DNA of 64,000 nucleotides from Solobacterium sp. UBA1761. GTDB lineage: Bacteria > Bacillota_I > Bacilli_A > Erysipelotrichales > Erysipelotrichaceae. This document shows, piece after piece, positions 22,651-31,592 of this stretch. The position numbers were made by a program, and so were the translations under genes. The DNA lies in assembly GCA_002315565.1 (NCBI GenBank), contig DCHD01000002.1, forward strand, positions 37,740 to 101,739, read 5' to 3'. Each line of letters begins with the position of its first letter. The stretch's first letter is position 1. The notes under the pieces are model-generated. The model was given only the letters and a program-made list of their open reading frames with translations. It searched no databases and was not told the origin of the DNA.

Positions 22651-24516
22651 ATGAAAATAGAAGATATTAAAAATCCTGATTTTCTGAAAACATTGTCAGT
22701 TGAAGAACTGAACGCTCTTTCTGGTGACATCAGGAAGTTTTTAATTGAGTCGGTTTCAAAGACTGGAGGTCATCTTTCAAGCAATCTTGGTATTGTTGAA
22801 CTGACGGTTGCGTTACATTATGTGTTCAACTGTCCAAGAGACCGCTTTTTGTTCGATGTAGGACATCAATCCTATATTCATAAGATTCTTACTGGTCGTG
22901 CAGACAAAATGTCTACACTTAGACAATTTGGGGGTCTATCTGGCTTTATTAAAAGAAATGAAAGCGAATATGACTGTTTTGAAGCAGGGCATTCATCAAC
23001 TTCCTTAAGTGCGGCTTTAGGTATGGCGGTTGCCAGAGACTTAAAGGGTGAGCATTATGACATCGTGCCAATAGTAGGCGATGGTGCTTTGATGTCTGGA
23101 CTTTCATTGGAAGCACTCAATCAGATAGGCTATGAGAAAAAGAAAGTCATAATTGTCTTCAATGACAATAATATGTCTATTTCCAAGAATGTCGGGGCAT
23201 TGTCCAAATCATTCGCTAAGCTCAGATCAAGTGCTTACTATAATGAACTTAAATCTGATGTCAAAGACGCGCTTAAAACCAAGAAGTTAGGCAACTTCTT
23301 TATAAAGGGTGTTCACAACTTCAAAGAGTCTATTAAAAAATCAGTTGTCGATTCCGGTGTTTTTGGTGAATTCGGAATTGAATATCTTGGCCCGATTGAC
23401 GGATACGATATGAACACTCTGATCAACGCATTCAGAACTGCCCAGGCCGAAAACGGACCTATAGTAGTGCATGTAATTACTCAGAAAGGTAAAGGTTATA
23501 AGTATACAGAACAGGATAAAAACGGCACCTGGCACGGAGTAGGCAAATTCGATGTTGAAACAGGAAGATTTTTAAGCAGCGTACCAGCCGGCTATAAATC
23601 ATACAGTGAAATGGTATCTGATGAAGTGCTTTACAATATGGATAAACGTAAAGATATTGTTGCGCTTACTCCTGCAATGATATCTGGAAGCAAGATGGCA
23701 AAGATATTTGCCAAATATCCTACACGCAGTTTTGACTGCGGTATTGCTGAAGATCATGCGCTTGAATTTGCTGCCGGTCTTGCGTTAAATGGCATGCATC
23801 CTTTTGTTGCAATCTATTCATCATTCCTGCAGCGTGCATATGACCAGCTTAACCATGACCTTTGCCGTATGGATCTGCCTGTAGTATTGGGTCTTGACAG
23901 AAGTGGACTGGTTGGTGAAGACGGTGATACACATCACGGTGTATTTGACATAAGCTTTATGAAATCTCTTCCAAATATGATTATTGCTGAAGGAAAAGAT
24001 GCCAAAGAAACAGGTAATCTTATTTATACTGCATTCAATACACCTCATCCTTTCGCCATCAGATATCCAAGAGGCAACGTTAAAAATAAAGAAAATGAAG
24101 AAAATTCACTAATTGAAGTAGGAAAATGGACAGTTGAGTACAATAATGATAGTACAAGGGCCATCATCATTACTTATGGAAATGATGTTGATGAACTTGT
24201 AAAACTTGTTTGTGAAAATTCATTGAACTATGAAATAGTCAATGCGCGTTTCATTAAACCAATGGATTCAGACATGCTGTGTTATATAGCTGAAAGAGAT
24301 GTTCCGGTATATGTTTATACCTGCGATATGCTTTCGGGCGGACTGGCTGAAGAAATCCTTTCTTTCTATAATAAGAAGGGAATGGATGTAAATCTGAAAT
24401 CTGTCGGTATCCCGGATACTTATGTTCCTCAGGGAACTGTTGCTCAGCTTAAGGAGTATCTTGGTATTGATCTGAAAACATTCTTAGAACAGGTAGAAAA
24501 GGATTTAAATGCTTAA
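22651..24516 (+). CDS. dxs: 1-deoxy-D-xylulose-5-phosphate synthase
   Basis: 621 residues. Thiamine-diphosphate motif GDGALMSGLSLEALN...FNDNNMSIS, the catalytic His region VGHQSYIHKILTGR, and a transketolase-like pyrimidine domain GIAEDHALEFAAGLAL. First step of the MEP isoprenoid pathway (pyruvate plus glyceraldehyde-3-phosphate). Directly follows ispA by 2 bp. In many Firmicutes tlyA and argR lie between dxs and recN; here recN overlaps dxs by 8 bp. Confidence 0.96.
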   Translation: MKIEDIKNPDFLKTLSVEELNALSGDIRKFLIESVSKTGGHLSSNLGIVELTVALHYVFNCPRDRFLFDVGHQSYIHKILTGRADKMSTLRQFGGLSGFIKRNESEYDCFEAGHSSTSLSAALGMAVARDLKGEHYDIVPIVGDGALMSGLSLEALNQIGYEKKKVIIVFNDNNMSISKNVGALSKSFAKLRSSAYYNELKSDVKDALKTKKLGNFFIKGVHNFKESIKKSVVDSGVFGEFGIEYLGPIDGYDMNTLINAFRTAQAENGPIVVHVITQKGKGYKYTEQDKNGTWHGVGKFDVETGRFLSSVPAGYKSYSEMVSDEVLYNMDKRKDIVALTPAMISGSKMAKIFAKYPTRSFDCGIAEDHALEFAAGLALNGMHPFVAIYSSFLQRAYDQLNHDLCRMDLPVVLGLDRSGLVGEDGDTHHGVFDISFMKSLPNMIIAEGKDAKETGNLIYTAFNTPHPFAIRYPRGNVKNKENEENSLIEVGKWTVEYNNDSTRAIIITYGNDVDELVKLVCENSLNYEIVNARFIKPMDSDMLCYIAERDVPVYVYTCDMLSGGLAEEILSFYNKKGMDVNLKSVGIPDTYVPQGTVAQLKEYLGIDLKTFLEQVEKDLNA

Positions 24517-26161
24517 AAGTCTACATATTCAGTCATATGCGATTATTGATGATCTGACTATCGATTTCGATAGAGGTTTTAATGTCTTTACAGGTGAAAC
24601 CGGTGCCGGAAAATCAATTATTATCGGTGCTCTTTCTTTTCTTTCCGATAAAAGGGCAGATACATCTGTAATCAAGTCAAATGCCAATAAAGCAGTTATT
24701 GAAGGTGTATTTTCAATTGAAGACAAAGATGTTCATCTTAAAGAGATACTTGATGAAGCACTGATAGATTATGACAATGAGCTTATAGTCAAAAGAGTTA
24801 TATCACGCGATTCAAACAGTACAATAAAGGTTAACGGTTCTACTGTTACACTTTCTTTTCTTGATGAACTGCTTACTCCGCTGATTGATATCCATTCACA
24901 GAAAGATTCTCAGTATCTTTTCAATAAGAAGAATCATCTTATACTGTTGGACAGATATATGAACAACGGTTCACTTATTAATGAATATAAAGATGCATAC
25001 AAAGAATACAGAAAACTAAACAACGAATATAACGAACTGAAGAATTCAACATATTCTGAATCAGATCTTGAATATATTACTTTTGAACTTGATGAAATCA
25101 GGAAAGCTGACCTTACAAGTGAAGAAGAAAGTGACCTTATCAATAAAGAGAAGAAATACAGGATGATGGAAAAGTATATTACTAATCTGTCTGGTGCTGT
25201 TGAACTTTATAATGGCTATGAAGGCATTAAAGAAAAAATTCAGTCTCTTGTTAAGGTTATGGATATAGATGACGAGACAATACAGAATGAAAGAAAAGCC
25301 ATTGAATCACTTTACTATGATATTGATGACCATATGTCAAACATTGAAAAGATTTATTCTTCTTTAGATGATGGTGAAATGAATATTGAAGTAATAGAGG
25401 AAAGACTTTTCGTTTACTCCAAACTTAAAAGAAAATACAGTAAGGATACAGATGAACTGAATGCTTTTGCCAATGAACTGGAAGAAAGAATAAATTCCTA
25501 TAAAGACAGAGATGCTATATTGGAAAACAAACTGAAGGCCTTAAATAAGGCAAAAGAAACAGTTTTAACAATCGGCAATAAACTGAGCGAAGAAAGAAGA
25601 AACAGGGCACTGAGCTTAGAAAAAGAGGTTGTTCTGCAGGCAAAAGACCTATTACTTCCGGATACTGATTTCAGAATCATGTTCAATGAAAAAGAACCTG
25701 ATGAAACAGGTATCGATGATGTAGAATTCTATCTTTCACTTAATAAAGGTGAAGATATTAAACCGCTTAAGAATATTGCTTCAGGTGGTGAAATATCCCG
25801 AATCATGCTGGCACTGAAGATTATCTTCTCCAGACTTTCAGATACAAAACTTATTGTCTTCGATGAAATCGATACGGGAGTATCTGGCAAAGCTGCTTTA
25901 TCAATCGGTTCAAAAATGTCACTTATTTCTAAAGACCTTGAAGTTATCGCAATCAGTCATCTTGCTCCGGTTGCGGCTTTTGCTGATCATCATTATTACA
26001 TCTATAAACAGGTTGTTAATGAAAATACAGCAACTTCAGTAAGAAAACTGGATACATCAGATATCTTTAAGGAGCTTTCATTAATGTCCACCGGTTCTGT
26101 TACCGAAGAATCATACATCAATGCAAAGGCGCTTTATGAAAAGTGCCAGTCATTAAAATGA
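24509..26161 (+). CDS. recN: DNA repair protein RecN
   Basis: 550-residue SMC-like ATPase for double-strand break repair. Walker A GETGAGKSI (about residues 28-36), long central coiled coil (about 150-360), signature ASGGEISRIMLALK, Walker B KLIVFDEIDTGVSGKAA, and the His-switch region AISHLAPVAAFADHHYYI. Start codon overlaps dxs. Stop overlaps the xerD ATG as ATGA. Confidence 0.96.
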   Translation: MLKSLHIQSYAIIDDLTIDFDRGFNVFTGETGAGKSIIIGALSFLSDKRADTSVIKSNANKAVIEGVFSIEDKDVHLKEILDEALIDYDNELIVKRVISRDSNSTIKVNGSTVTLSFLDELLTPLIDIHSQKDSQYLFNKKNHLILLDRYMNNGSLINEYKDAYKEYRKLNNEYNELKNSTYSESDLEYITFELDEIRKADLTSEEESDLINKEKKYRMMEKYITNLSGAVELYNGYEGIKEKIQSLVKVMDIDDETIQNERKAIESLYYDIDDHMSNIEKIYSSLDDGEMNIEVIEERLFVYSKLKRKYSKDTDELNAFANELEERINSYKDRDAILENKLKALNKAKETVLTIGNKLSEERRNRALSLEKEVVLQAKDLLLPDTDFRIMFNEKEPDETGIDDVEFYLSLNKGEDIKPLKNIASGGEISRIMLALKIIFSRLSDTKLIVFDEIDTGVSGKAALSIGSKMSLISKDLEVIAISHLAPVAAFADHHYYIYKQVVNENTATSVRKLDTSDIFKELSLMSTGSVTEESYINAKALYEKCQSLK

Positions 26162-27060
26162 GAATAGATTCAGCAATAAATGAATATATTCTGTCTTTAT
26201 CCATCAATGATGGAAAAGCTGATAATACTGTCAAATCATACACAAGAGACCTTCAGATTTATCAGAACTATCTTGAAGATAAAAACTATCTCAATCTGAA
26301 AGAAATAAATCCGGCTGTAATAAACGGGTTTCTTTCTTATGCAGGTAAAAAATATTCGAATGCATCTGTAAACAGGCTGAAAACTGTTGTCAGAAGTTTT
26401 CATAGCTATCTGAATTTCAAATATGGTCTTTCTGATCCGAGTGAAAATATTGAAGTTCATAAGACTTCAAAAAGATTACCTGTTTTCTGTACTAAAGACG
26501 AAGTCGAAAGACTTATGAAAACTTTCTTAGACAGTAATGAAGAAATATTTGATCACGCACTTATTGAATGTATTTATGGCTGCGGATTAAGAGTATCAGA
26601 ATGTACCGGACTTAAAATATCACAGGTAAATCTTGAAGACGGTTTCCTTAAAGTACTTGGAAAGGGATCCAAAGAAAGAATTGTACCTGTTCCATACCAG
26701 ACTAAAGAAATAATGAAGACTTATTTCATTAATGTACGTCCATTATGGCTCAATACAAGAAATACTTCGTTTTTTATCAATAAACAGGGAAGAAGTACTT
26801 ATCCCAGATATGTAGAAGAAATGCTTAAAAGACACGTCGCAATGGCTGATATCTCAAAAGATATTACTCCTCATAAATTAAGACACTCTTATGCGACACA
26901 CTTGCTAGAAGGGGGATCTGATTTAAGAAGTATACAGGAACTATTAGGACATTCTGATATATCAACTACAGAAATATATACACATGTTCAAACAGAAAGA
27001 CTGAAAGAAAATTATCTGAAGTATCATCCGCTAGGTGATAACGTAAAACTTAAGAAATAG
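26158..27060 (+). CDS. xerD: tyrosine recombinase XerD-like
   Basis: 300 residues, normal for XerC/XerD: N-terminal SAM-like core-binding domain (VKSYTRDLQIYQNYLE) and catalytic domain with Arg in GCGLRVSE, HKLRHSYATHLL, GH and the nucleophile Tyr in TEIYTH. Resolves chromosome dimers at dif. The start was set at the ATG overlapping the recN stop. No integrase-type context (att sites, cargo) is seen, which favours a housekeeping Xer role. Confidence 0.88.
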   Translation: MRIDSAINEYILSLSINDGKADNTVKSYTRDLQIYQNYLEDKNYLNLKEINPAVINGFLSYAGKKYSNASVNRLKTVVRSFHSYLNFKYGLSDPSENIEVHKTSKRLPVFCTKDEVERLMKTFLDSNEEIFDHALIECIYGCGLRVSECTGLKISQVNLEDGFLKVLGKGSKERIVPVPYQTKEIMKTYFINVRPLWLNTRNTSFFINKQGRSTYPRYVEEMLKRHVAMADISKDITPHKLRHSYATHLLEGGSDLRSIQELLGHSDISTTEIYTHVQTERLKENYLKYHPLGDNVKLKK

Positions 27061-27094
27061 GGTAAAATATTATTGTTGAAAGGTAAAAACTAAT

Positions 27095-28282
27095 ATGAAA
27101 AAAAGAAGAGTATTCGTTGTAGTTATTGATTCCTTAGGAGTAGGAAGCGAACCAGAATCTTACAAATATGGTGATGATGGATCAAACACACTTTCTCACA
27201 TATTCTCTGCAACAGATGGTAAATATCAGATTCCTGAACTTGCCAAACTCGGCATGTGCAATCTGACAGAAGTTAAAGGTAATCCTGCAGTTGATAAACC
27301 ACAGGCATATTATCTGAAAATGACTGAAAAATCAGTCGGAAAAGACACGATGACAGGACACTGGGAAATGATGGGTGTATATACCACTAAACCATCAGTA
27401 ACCTTTACTGATACCGGTTTCCCTAAAGAACTTATTGATGAACTTGAAAGAAGAACAGGATACAAGTATATAGGCAACTGTGCAGCAAGTGGAACAGAGA
27501 TCATTGCTGAACTTGGCGAAAGACAGTTAAAGACTAAAGAAATGATTATCTATACATCTGCTGACTCAGTGCTTCAGATTGCAGCACATGAAGGAACATT
27601 TGGTATTGATGAAATATACAGAGTATGTTCAGAAGCAAGAAAGATGTGTTCTGAAAATCCTGACTGGATGGTAGGAAGAATTATCGCAAGACCATATATC
27701 GGAACCGATAAATCAAATTTCGAAAGAACAGCAAACAGACATGACTATGCGCTGTCTCCAACTGATAGAACTACTCTTGAAGTATTGAAAGAAGAGGGGT
27801 ATGACGTTATCTCTGTCGGAAAGATCAACGATATCTTCAATACAGTCGGCATAACAAAAGCAATCAAATCAAAATCAAGCCATGAAGGTTTAAGACAGAC
27901 TATTGATGTAGCAAAAGAAGATTTCAATGGTATCTGTTTTACAAATCTTGTTGACTTTGATGCCAAGTGGGGTCACAGAAGAAATCCGGTAGGGTATGCT
28001 GAAGAACTCGTTGACTTCGATAATAATCTGAAAGATCTGATTGAAGCGCTTAGAGAAGATGATGTTCTGATGATTACCGCAGACCATGGTAACGATCCAA
28101 CCTGGACAGGTACAGACCACACAAGAGAAAGAGTACCACTCATTGTCTATTCAAAGAGTTTCAAAGAGCCTAAAGAACTTGAAACAACTGATTCATTCGC
28201 TACAATCGGTGCGACGATTGCAGATATGTTTGAAGTTGAAGCACCACATATCGGAACAAGCATCTATAACAAACTTAAATAA
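27095..28282 (+). CDS. deoB: phosphopentomutase
   Basis: 395 residues of the alkaline-phosphatase-like DeoB family, interconverting (deoxy)ribose-1-phosphate and -5-phosphate in nucleoside salvage. Visible: [24 protein letters not shown] with the phospho-Thr region, [24 protein letters not shown] with metal ligands. Shine-Dalgarno AAAGG precedes the ATG. No deo partner (deoA, punA) is adjacent; it seems to be a single-gene unit or the tail of the xerD unit, closed by a terminator. Confidence 0.95.
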   Translation: MKKRRVFVVVIDSLGVGSEPESYKYGDDGSNTLSHIFSATDGKYQIPELAKLGMCNLTEVKGNPAVDKPQAYYLKMTEKSVGKDTMTGHWEMMGVYTTKPSVTFTDTGFPKELIDELERRTGYKYIGNCAASGTEIIAELGERQLKTKEMIIYTSADSVLQIAAHEGTFGIDEIYRVCSEARKMCSENPDWMVGRIIARPYIGTDKSNFERTANRHDYALSPTDRTTLEVLKEEGYDVISVGKINDIFNTVGITKAIKSKSSHEGLRQTIDVAKEDFNGICFTNLVDFDAKWGHRRNPVGYAEELVDFDNNLKDLIEALREDDVLMITADHGNDPTWTGTDHTRERVPLIVYSKSFKEPKELETTDSFATIGATIADMFEVEAPHIGTSIYNKLK

Positions 28283-28303
28283 GCCATCTCAAGATGGCTT
28301 TTT
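28281..28303 (+). terminator. terminator after deoB
   Basis: AAGCCATC / GATGGCTT, 8-bp stem, TCAA loop, followed by TTT. It begins inside the deoB stop codon. Confidence 0.85.
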
Positions 28304-28374
28304 AAATATAAACAACTATTTATAGAAGCGTTTATATTCCAAATAATAAAATAGAAATATGGAGGATTTTTAGA

Positions 28375-29073
28375 ATGAAAAAATTATTCGTAACTTTACT
28401 TTGCGTATTATGCGCATTAACTCTTGTTGGCTGTACTTCAAAAGTTGAAGAACCAGTAGAAGAAGTTAAAGAGCCTGTTGCTGCAACTGGTACTTACACA
28501 GTTTACAACATGACTGGTGCTCTTGTTACTGAACTTTACTTATATGAAGCAGGTGCTGCTGAAAAGGGCGAAAACCTGGCAGGTGAAGGTTTAAAGAACA
28601 CTAAGAGCGTTACTTTAACTTATGAAGGAACTGAAGAGACTGTATTATGCCTTGAATTCAACTATGAAGGCGGCGAAGCTCAGAAGTTTGAAACTCTTCA
28701 CATTGAAGAAGCTCCAATCACTTTAAAGTCAGTTGATGAAGCTGCTGGTGCTACTGCAATCGCATTCGCACAGCCTGAAGGAACTGGTCATTATGCAATC
28801 ACCAACAACACTGGTGCTGATGTTACTGAACTTTATATGTATGCTGAAGGTTCAGAAGACAAGGGTACTAACTATGCTGAAACAGCAATTGCTAACGGTG
28901 CTTCTTATGATCTAGAATTCAATGGCAAATATGGTGTTAACTATGTTCTTGAATGGGTAGCTGGAAGCGATGAAGCTAGAAACTTCCCAACTCTGCACAT
29001 TGAAGATGCATCTATCGAATTACTTTCAATCGATGCTGCTGCTGGTGCAACAAACATCAAATTCGGTTGGTAA
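28375..29073 (+). CDS. lipoprotein with two tandem repeats
   Basis: 232 residues with a lipoprotein signal: lipobox LVGC, Cys20. After a Glu-rich linker come two copies of a domain of about 90 residues: GTYTVYNMTGALVTELYLYE...FETLHIEEAPITLKSVDEAAGATAIAF and GHYAITNNTGADVTELYMYA...FPTLHIEDASIELLSIDAAAGATNIKF. It is acidic, beta-rich and resembles no family I can name. Strong Shine-Dalgarno (GGAGG) and frequent use of GCT/ACT/GAA-type codons suggest high expression. It would be anchored on the outer membrane face after processing by LspA. Confidence 0.8.
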   Translation: MKKLFVTLLCVLCALTLVGCTSKVEEPVEEVKEPVAATGTYTVYNMTGALVTELYLYEAGAAEKGENLAGEGLKNTKSVTLTYEGTEETVLCLEFNYEGGEAQKFETLHIEEAPITLKSVDEAAGATAIAFAQPEGTGHYAITNNTGADVTELYMYAEGSEDKGTNYAETAIANGASYDLEFNGKYGVNYVLEWVAGSDEARNFPTLHIEDASIELLSIDAAAGATNIKFGW

Positions 29074-29122
29074 TAACTAAAGATTGTCAAACCATCAGGT
29101 TTACAATAAACGAGCTAAGAGG

Positions 29123-29150
29123 GAAGCAGTATAACTGCTTCTTTCTTTTT
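29123..29150 (+). terminator. terminator after the lipoprotein gene
   Basis: GAAGCAG / CTGCTTC, 7-bp stem, 5-nt loop, then TTTCTTTTT. Confidence 0.8.
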
Positions 29151-29378
29151 GTTTGTTTTCTATATAATTAATTTATATAGTTAATTACTCATTAAAATTA
29201 CATAATTAATAAATCGCATAACATACATTATGCGAAATATAATATATAAGAGAAGAATATAGATAAAAGTATAAATATTCAATCTGATTAATATATATCT
29301 GATTGTTTCAAATCTGCATCCAGAAATGAATTAATGTATAATTCCCTGTGTGAATGCAGATATGAAGAAGTAATTGTG
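29151..29378. other. AT-rich intergenic region with inverted repeats
   Basis: Very AT-rich spacer without a credible gene. It holds a perfect palindrome TCGCATAA-N6-TTATGCGA (29214-29235), two ATCTGATT copies, and an inverted repeat ATCTGCAT (29312-29319) / ATGCAGAT (29354-29361) that encloses a TATAAT at 29337-29342. Operator sites or a short structured transcript are possible. Confidence 0.5.
29214..29235. repeat. palindrome, operator-like
   Basis: TCGCATAA and TTATGCGA separated by CATACA. Perfect 8-bp half sites, no T run on either side. Confidence 0.6.
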
Positions 29379-29387
29379 TGCTATTAT
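29379..29387 (+). promoter_or_regulatory. extended -10 of the RluA-family gene, leaderless spacing
   Basis: TGCTATTAT followed by 7 nt (tttaaag) and the ATG at 29395. Confidence 0.55.
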
Positions 29388-29394
29388 TTTAAAG

Positions 29395-30354
29395 ATGAAA
29401 AAATCTGTTAACCGTAAAGAAACTTCAAAACGTAATCCTAAGGACGATAAACCTAAAATTGTATATACAAAATCTTTTAAGGTTGCTCGTTCCGATACCT
29501 TGCTGGAGTTTCTTTTAAATAAGATGGATCTTTCAAGGAATTCAACCAAATCATTGTTAGGTTCAAAAAAGATATTGGTGAATGGGGCGGTTGTTACACA
29601 GTTTGACTACCCTCTTGCCAAGGATGATGAAGTCAAAATAGCCAAGAATCCGGTAAGTACCCTTCCAAATCGTCGTTCTAAGGCCCAAAATATCCAAAAT
29701 AAGCCAAATCCTATAAAAGAATGTGTCATTTATGAAGATGATGTATTTATCGCCATAAACAAGCCAAATGGCCTTTTATCTGTTCAGTCAGACAATGATA
29801 CTGAATCAGCATATAAATATGTTGAAGAACTTCTCAAAGCCAGAGATCCAAAACTCAGGCCTTATGTATTACACAGAATTGATAAAGAAACATCTGGTGT
29901 GCTGGTATTTGCCAAAGACATAAAGATTCATTCAATGCTGAAAATGCATTGGAATGATGACATTAAAATGCGTGAATACTACGCTGTAATCAATGGCAAA
30001 ATGGATGAAAAAAACGGCATAATCAAGACTTATCTTAAAGAAAATGAAAACAACATGGTCTATGTTGCAAAATCAGGTAAGCTTGCTGTTACAAATTATG
30101 AGACTGTAAAGTCAAACGGACAGTATTCCCTTCTTAAGGTAGAAATTGATACCGGAAGAAAGAATCAGATCCGTGTACATCTGAGTCATATGGGACATCC
30201 GATTGTCGGTGATGATAAATATGGTGATGGTGTATCTCCAATAATGAGACTTGGATTACACGCATCAAGATTAAGTTTCATTCATCCTTTAAAAAAGGAA
30301 CTGATTACCCTATCAGCGCCAGTTCCTAAAGAATTCAATAATCTATTTAAATAA
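29395..30354 (+). CDS. RluA-family pseudouridine synthase
   Basis: 319 residues. A basic N-terminus (KKSVNRKETSKRNPKDDK) is followed by an S4-like domain (SDTLLEFLLNKMDLSRNSTKSLL) and a RluA/RluD-type catalytic domain with HRIDKETSGVLVFAKD (catalytic Asp) and DTGRKNQIRVHLSHMGH. A second paralogue of this family in the window (see rluD). Target RNA is unknown; RluC or YlyB-like activity is possible. ATG at 29395 is preferred over an upstream TTG lying before the -10 box. Its end overlaps the convergent gene by 8 bp. Confidence 0.85.
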   Translation: MKKSVNRKETSKRNPKDDKPKIVYTKSFKVARSDTLLEFLLNKMDLSRNSTKSLLGSKKILVNGAVVTQFDYPLAKDDEVKIAKNPVSTLPNRRSKAQNIQNKPNPIKECVIYEDDVFIAINKPNGLLSVQSDNDTESAYKYVEELLKARDPKLRPYVLHRIDKETSGVLVFAKDIKIHSMLKMHWNDDIKMREYYAVINGKMDEKNGIIKTYLKENENNMVYVAKSGKLAVTNYETVKSNGQYSLLKVEIDTGRKNQIRVHLSHMGHPIVGDDKYGDGVSPIMRLGLHASRLSFIHPLKKELITLSAPVPKEFNNLFK

Positions 30355-30595
30355 TATTTGAGAACTGATCAAACGTAAACCCACGTTCACTCAGTTCTTT
30401 TTTCATCTGATTCATAAGCTCTCTGTTATGTTCAGAAATGTCTTTTTCATTATTATGCAAATCATTATAGAGAGTTATAAGATCTGCATCTTTCATCTGT
30501 TTAAGTGTTTCGGCAAGATATTTCAGGTCAGATTTGCTCCATTTACTTTCTGATATGAAATCGTGAAAGTTAAAATTAATGTCCAACAAATTCAT
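30347..30595 (-). CDS. small hypothetical protein downstream of the acyltransferase
   Basis: 82 residues, MNLLDINFNFHDFISESKW..., mostly helical and charged (KYLAETLKQMKDADLITLYNDLHNN). I recognise no family. It starts within the last codons of the acyltransferase gene (20-bp overlap) and ends inside the tail of the convergent RluA-family gene. No Shine-Dalgarno, so it would depend on coupling. A real gene is likely because the frame is intact and codon use resembles its neighbours. Confidence 0.55.
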   Translation of the reverse strand: MNLLDINFNFHDFISESKWSKSDLKYLAETLKQMKDADLITLYNDLHNNEKDISEHNRELMNQMKKELSERGFTFDQFSNII

Positions 30596-31169
30596 TCATG
30601 TCCACCTTGTCAAATGCTCTTCTTTCAAAATCGTACTTCAGCATGTGGTCTTCATCACATAACAGATACCAGTTGTTGTCTATTGGTTCTTTTTTCTCGA
30701 TTATAACGTTGTTTCCTACTACTACTGAATTATCAGGCACATCTTTATAAACGACCGCATTTGCGCCGATTCTGACGTTATTTCCGATATGGATATTTCC
30801 GATGATCTTCGCACCTGCACAGATATAGCAGTTATCCCCTATTGTTGGAGCACCGATCTTCTTTGAACCTTTAGTTATTACAGTTCCAATTGTAACCTGC
30901 TGCATGATTATGCAGTTTTTACCGAATTTTGCGTTTTCAGAAATGAATATTGAGAATATGCCATGGGCAAAATGTGGCCAGTTGGCAAATGTAGCACCAA
31001 TTCCTATTGATGAACAGTGCTTTTCACAGTAATAGACAAATACAGTTGCGTATATACCGGAATTGATATGGTTTTTATAAAGATATTCATAGAGATCTTT
31101 AACGGTTTTAAATCTTAAGAATACAAATATGGATAGTATTTCTTTAATAAAGTTTTTTAATGTAATCAT
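30576..31169 (-). CDS. serine-acetyltransferase-like hexapeptide acyltransferase
   Basis: About 197 residues. The second half is a left-handed beta-helix: IFISENAKFGKNCIIMQQVTIG, IGDNCYICAGAKIIGNIHIGNNVRIGANAVVYKDVP, with a His-containing ANWPHFAHGIF entry typical of CysE-like enzymes. It may acetylate serine for cysteine synthesis or a surface sugar; no cysK is nearby. ATG at 31169 was chosen because TATAAT lies 6 nt upstream; a TTG at 31184 overlaps that box. Confidence 0.75.
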   Translation of the reverse strand: MITLKNFIKEILSIFVFLRFKTVKDLYEYLYKNHINSGIYATVFVYYCEKHCSSIGIGATFANWPHFAHGIFSIFISENAKFGKNCIIMQQVTIGTVITKGSKKIGAPTIGDNCYICAGAKIIGNIHIGNNVRIGANAVVYKDVPDNSVVVGNNVIIEKKEPIDNNWYLLCDEDHMLKYDFERRAFDKVDMNEFVGH

Positions 31170-31175
31170 GAATCT

Positions 31176-31181
31176 ATTATA
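31176..31181 (-). promoter_or_regulatory. -10 box of the acyltransferase gene, leaderless spacing
   Basis: TATAAT on the - strand, 6 nt (AGATTC) before the ATG at 31169. Confidence 0.65.
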
Positions 31182-31198
31182 CAAAGAATAAATGAAAT

Positions 31199-31225
31199 AA
31201 AAAAAGCATCATCTTTCGATGATGC
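31199..31225 (-). terminator. terminator of hup
   Basis: GCATCATC / GATGATGC, 8-bp stem with a GAAA loop, followed on the - strand by seven T. Confidence 0.9.
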
Positions 31226-31234
31226 ATTGTTTAA

Positions 31235-31504
31235 TTACTTGCAAGCGTCTTTAAGAGCTTTTGCAGCCTTAAATTTAGGAGCTTTTGAAGCAGCAATCTT
31301 AATCTTTTCACCAGTAGCAGGGTTTACACCAGTTCTAGCTGCTTTTTCTTTAACTTCGAATTTACCGAAACCAGCGATATCAACTACGTTACCCTTAGCG
31401 ATTTCAGCGATTACAGTTTCGAATACAGCATTAACTAATTCAGTAGCTTCTTTCTTAGAATTTGCTTTTTCAGCAACAACTTCAATTAATTCTTTTTTGT
31501 TCAT
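31235..31504 (-). CDS. hup: HU-family DNA-binding protein
   Basis: 89 residues, standard HU: MNKKELIEVVAEKANSKKEA...VDIAGFGKFEVKEKAARTGVNPATGEKIKI. The beta-arm sequence RTGVNPATGE is the DNA-intercalating loop. Nucleoid architecture protein. Strong Shine-Dalgarno GAAGGAGG and a good promoter indicate high expression as a single-gene unit. Confidence 0.96.
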   Translation of the reverse strand: MNKKELIEVVAEKANSKKEATELVNAVFETVIAEIAKGNVVDIAGFGKFEVKEKAARTGVNPATGEKIKIAASKAPKFKAAKALKDACK

Positions 31505-31527
31505 TTGGATGAACCTCCTTCATAAAT

Positions 31528-31556
31528 ATTTTATTAAATAAACAGCCTATATTCAA
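31528..31556 (-). promoter_or_regulatory. hup promoter
   Basis: On the - strand: TTGAAT (31551-31556), 17-bp spacer, TAAAAT (31528-31533), then a short leader with a strong Shine-Dalgarno. Confidence 0.6.
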
Positions 31557-31592
31557 TAAAAATATAACTGTTTAAATAATCTCGTTTATGCA

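Noticed and set aside
26158..27060. Integrase of a mobile element
   Set aside because: Normal XerD length, coupled to recN, no attachment repeats or cargo genes around it.
31227..31541. 104-codon frame opposite hup
   Set aside because: Antisense shadow of a highly conserved HU gene; it runs across the hup Shine-Dalgarno and promoter region and has no start signals of its own.
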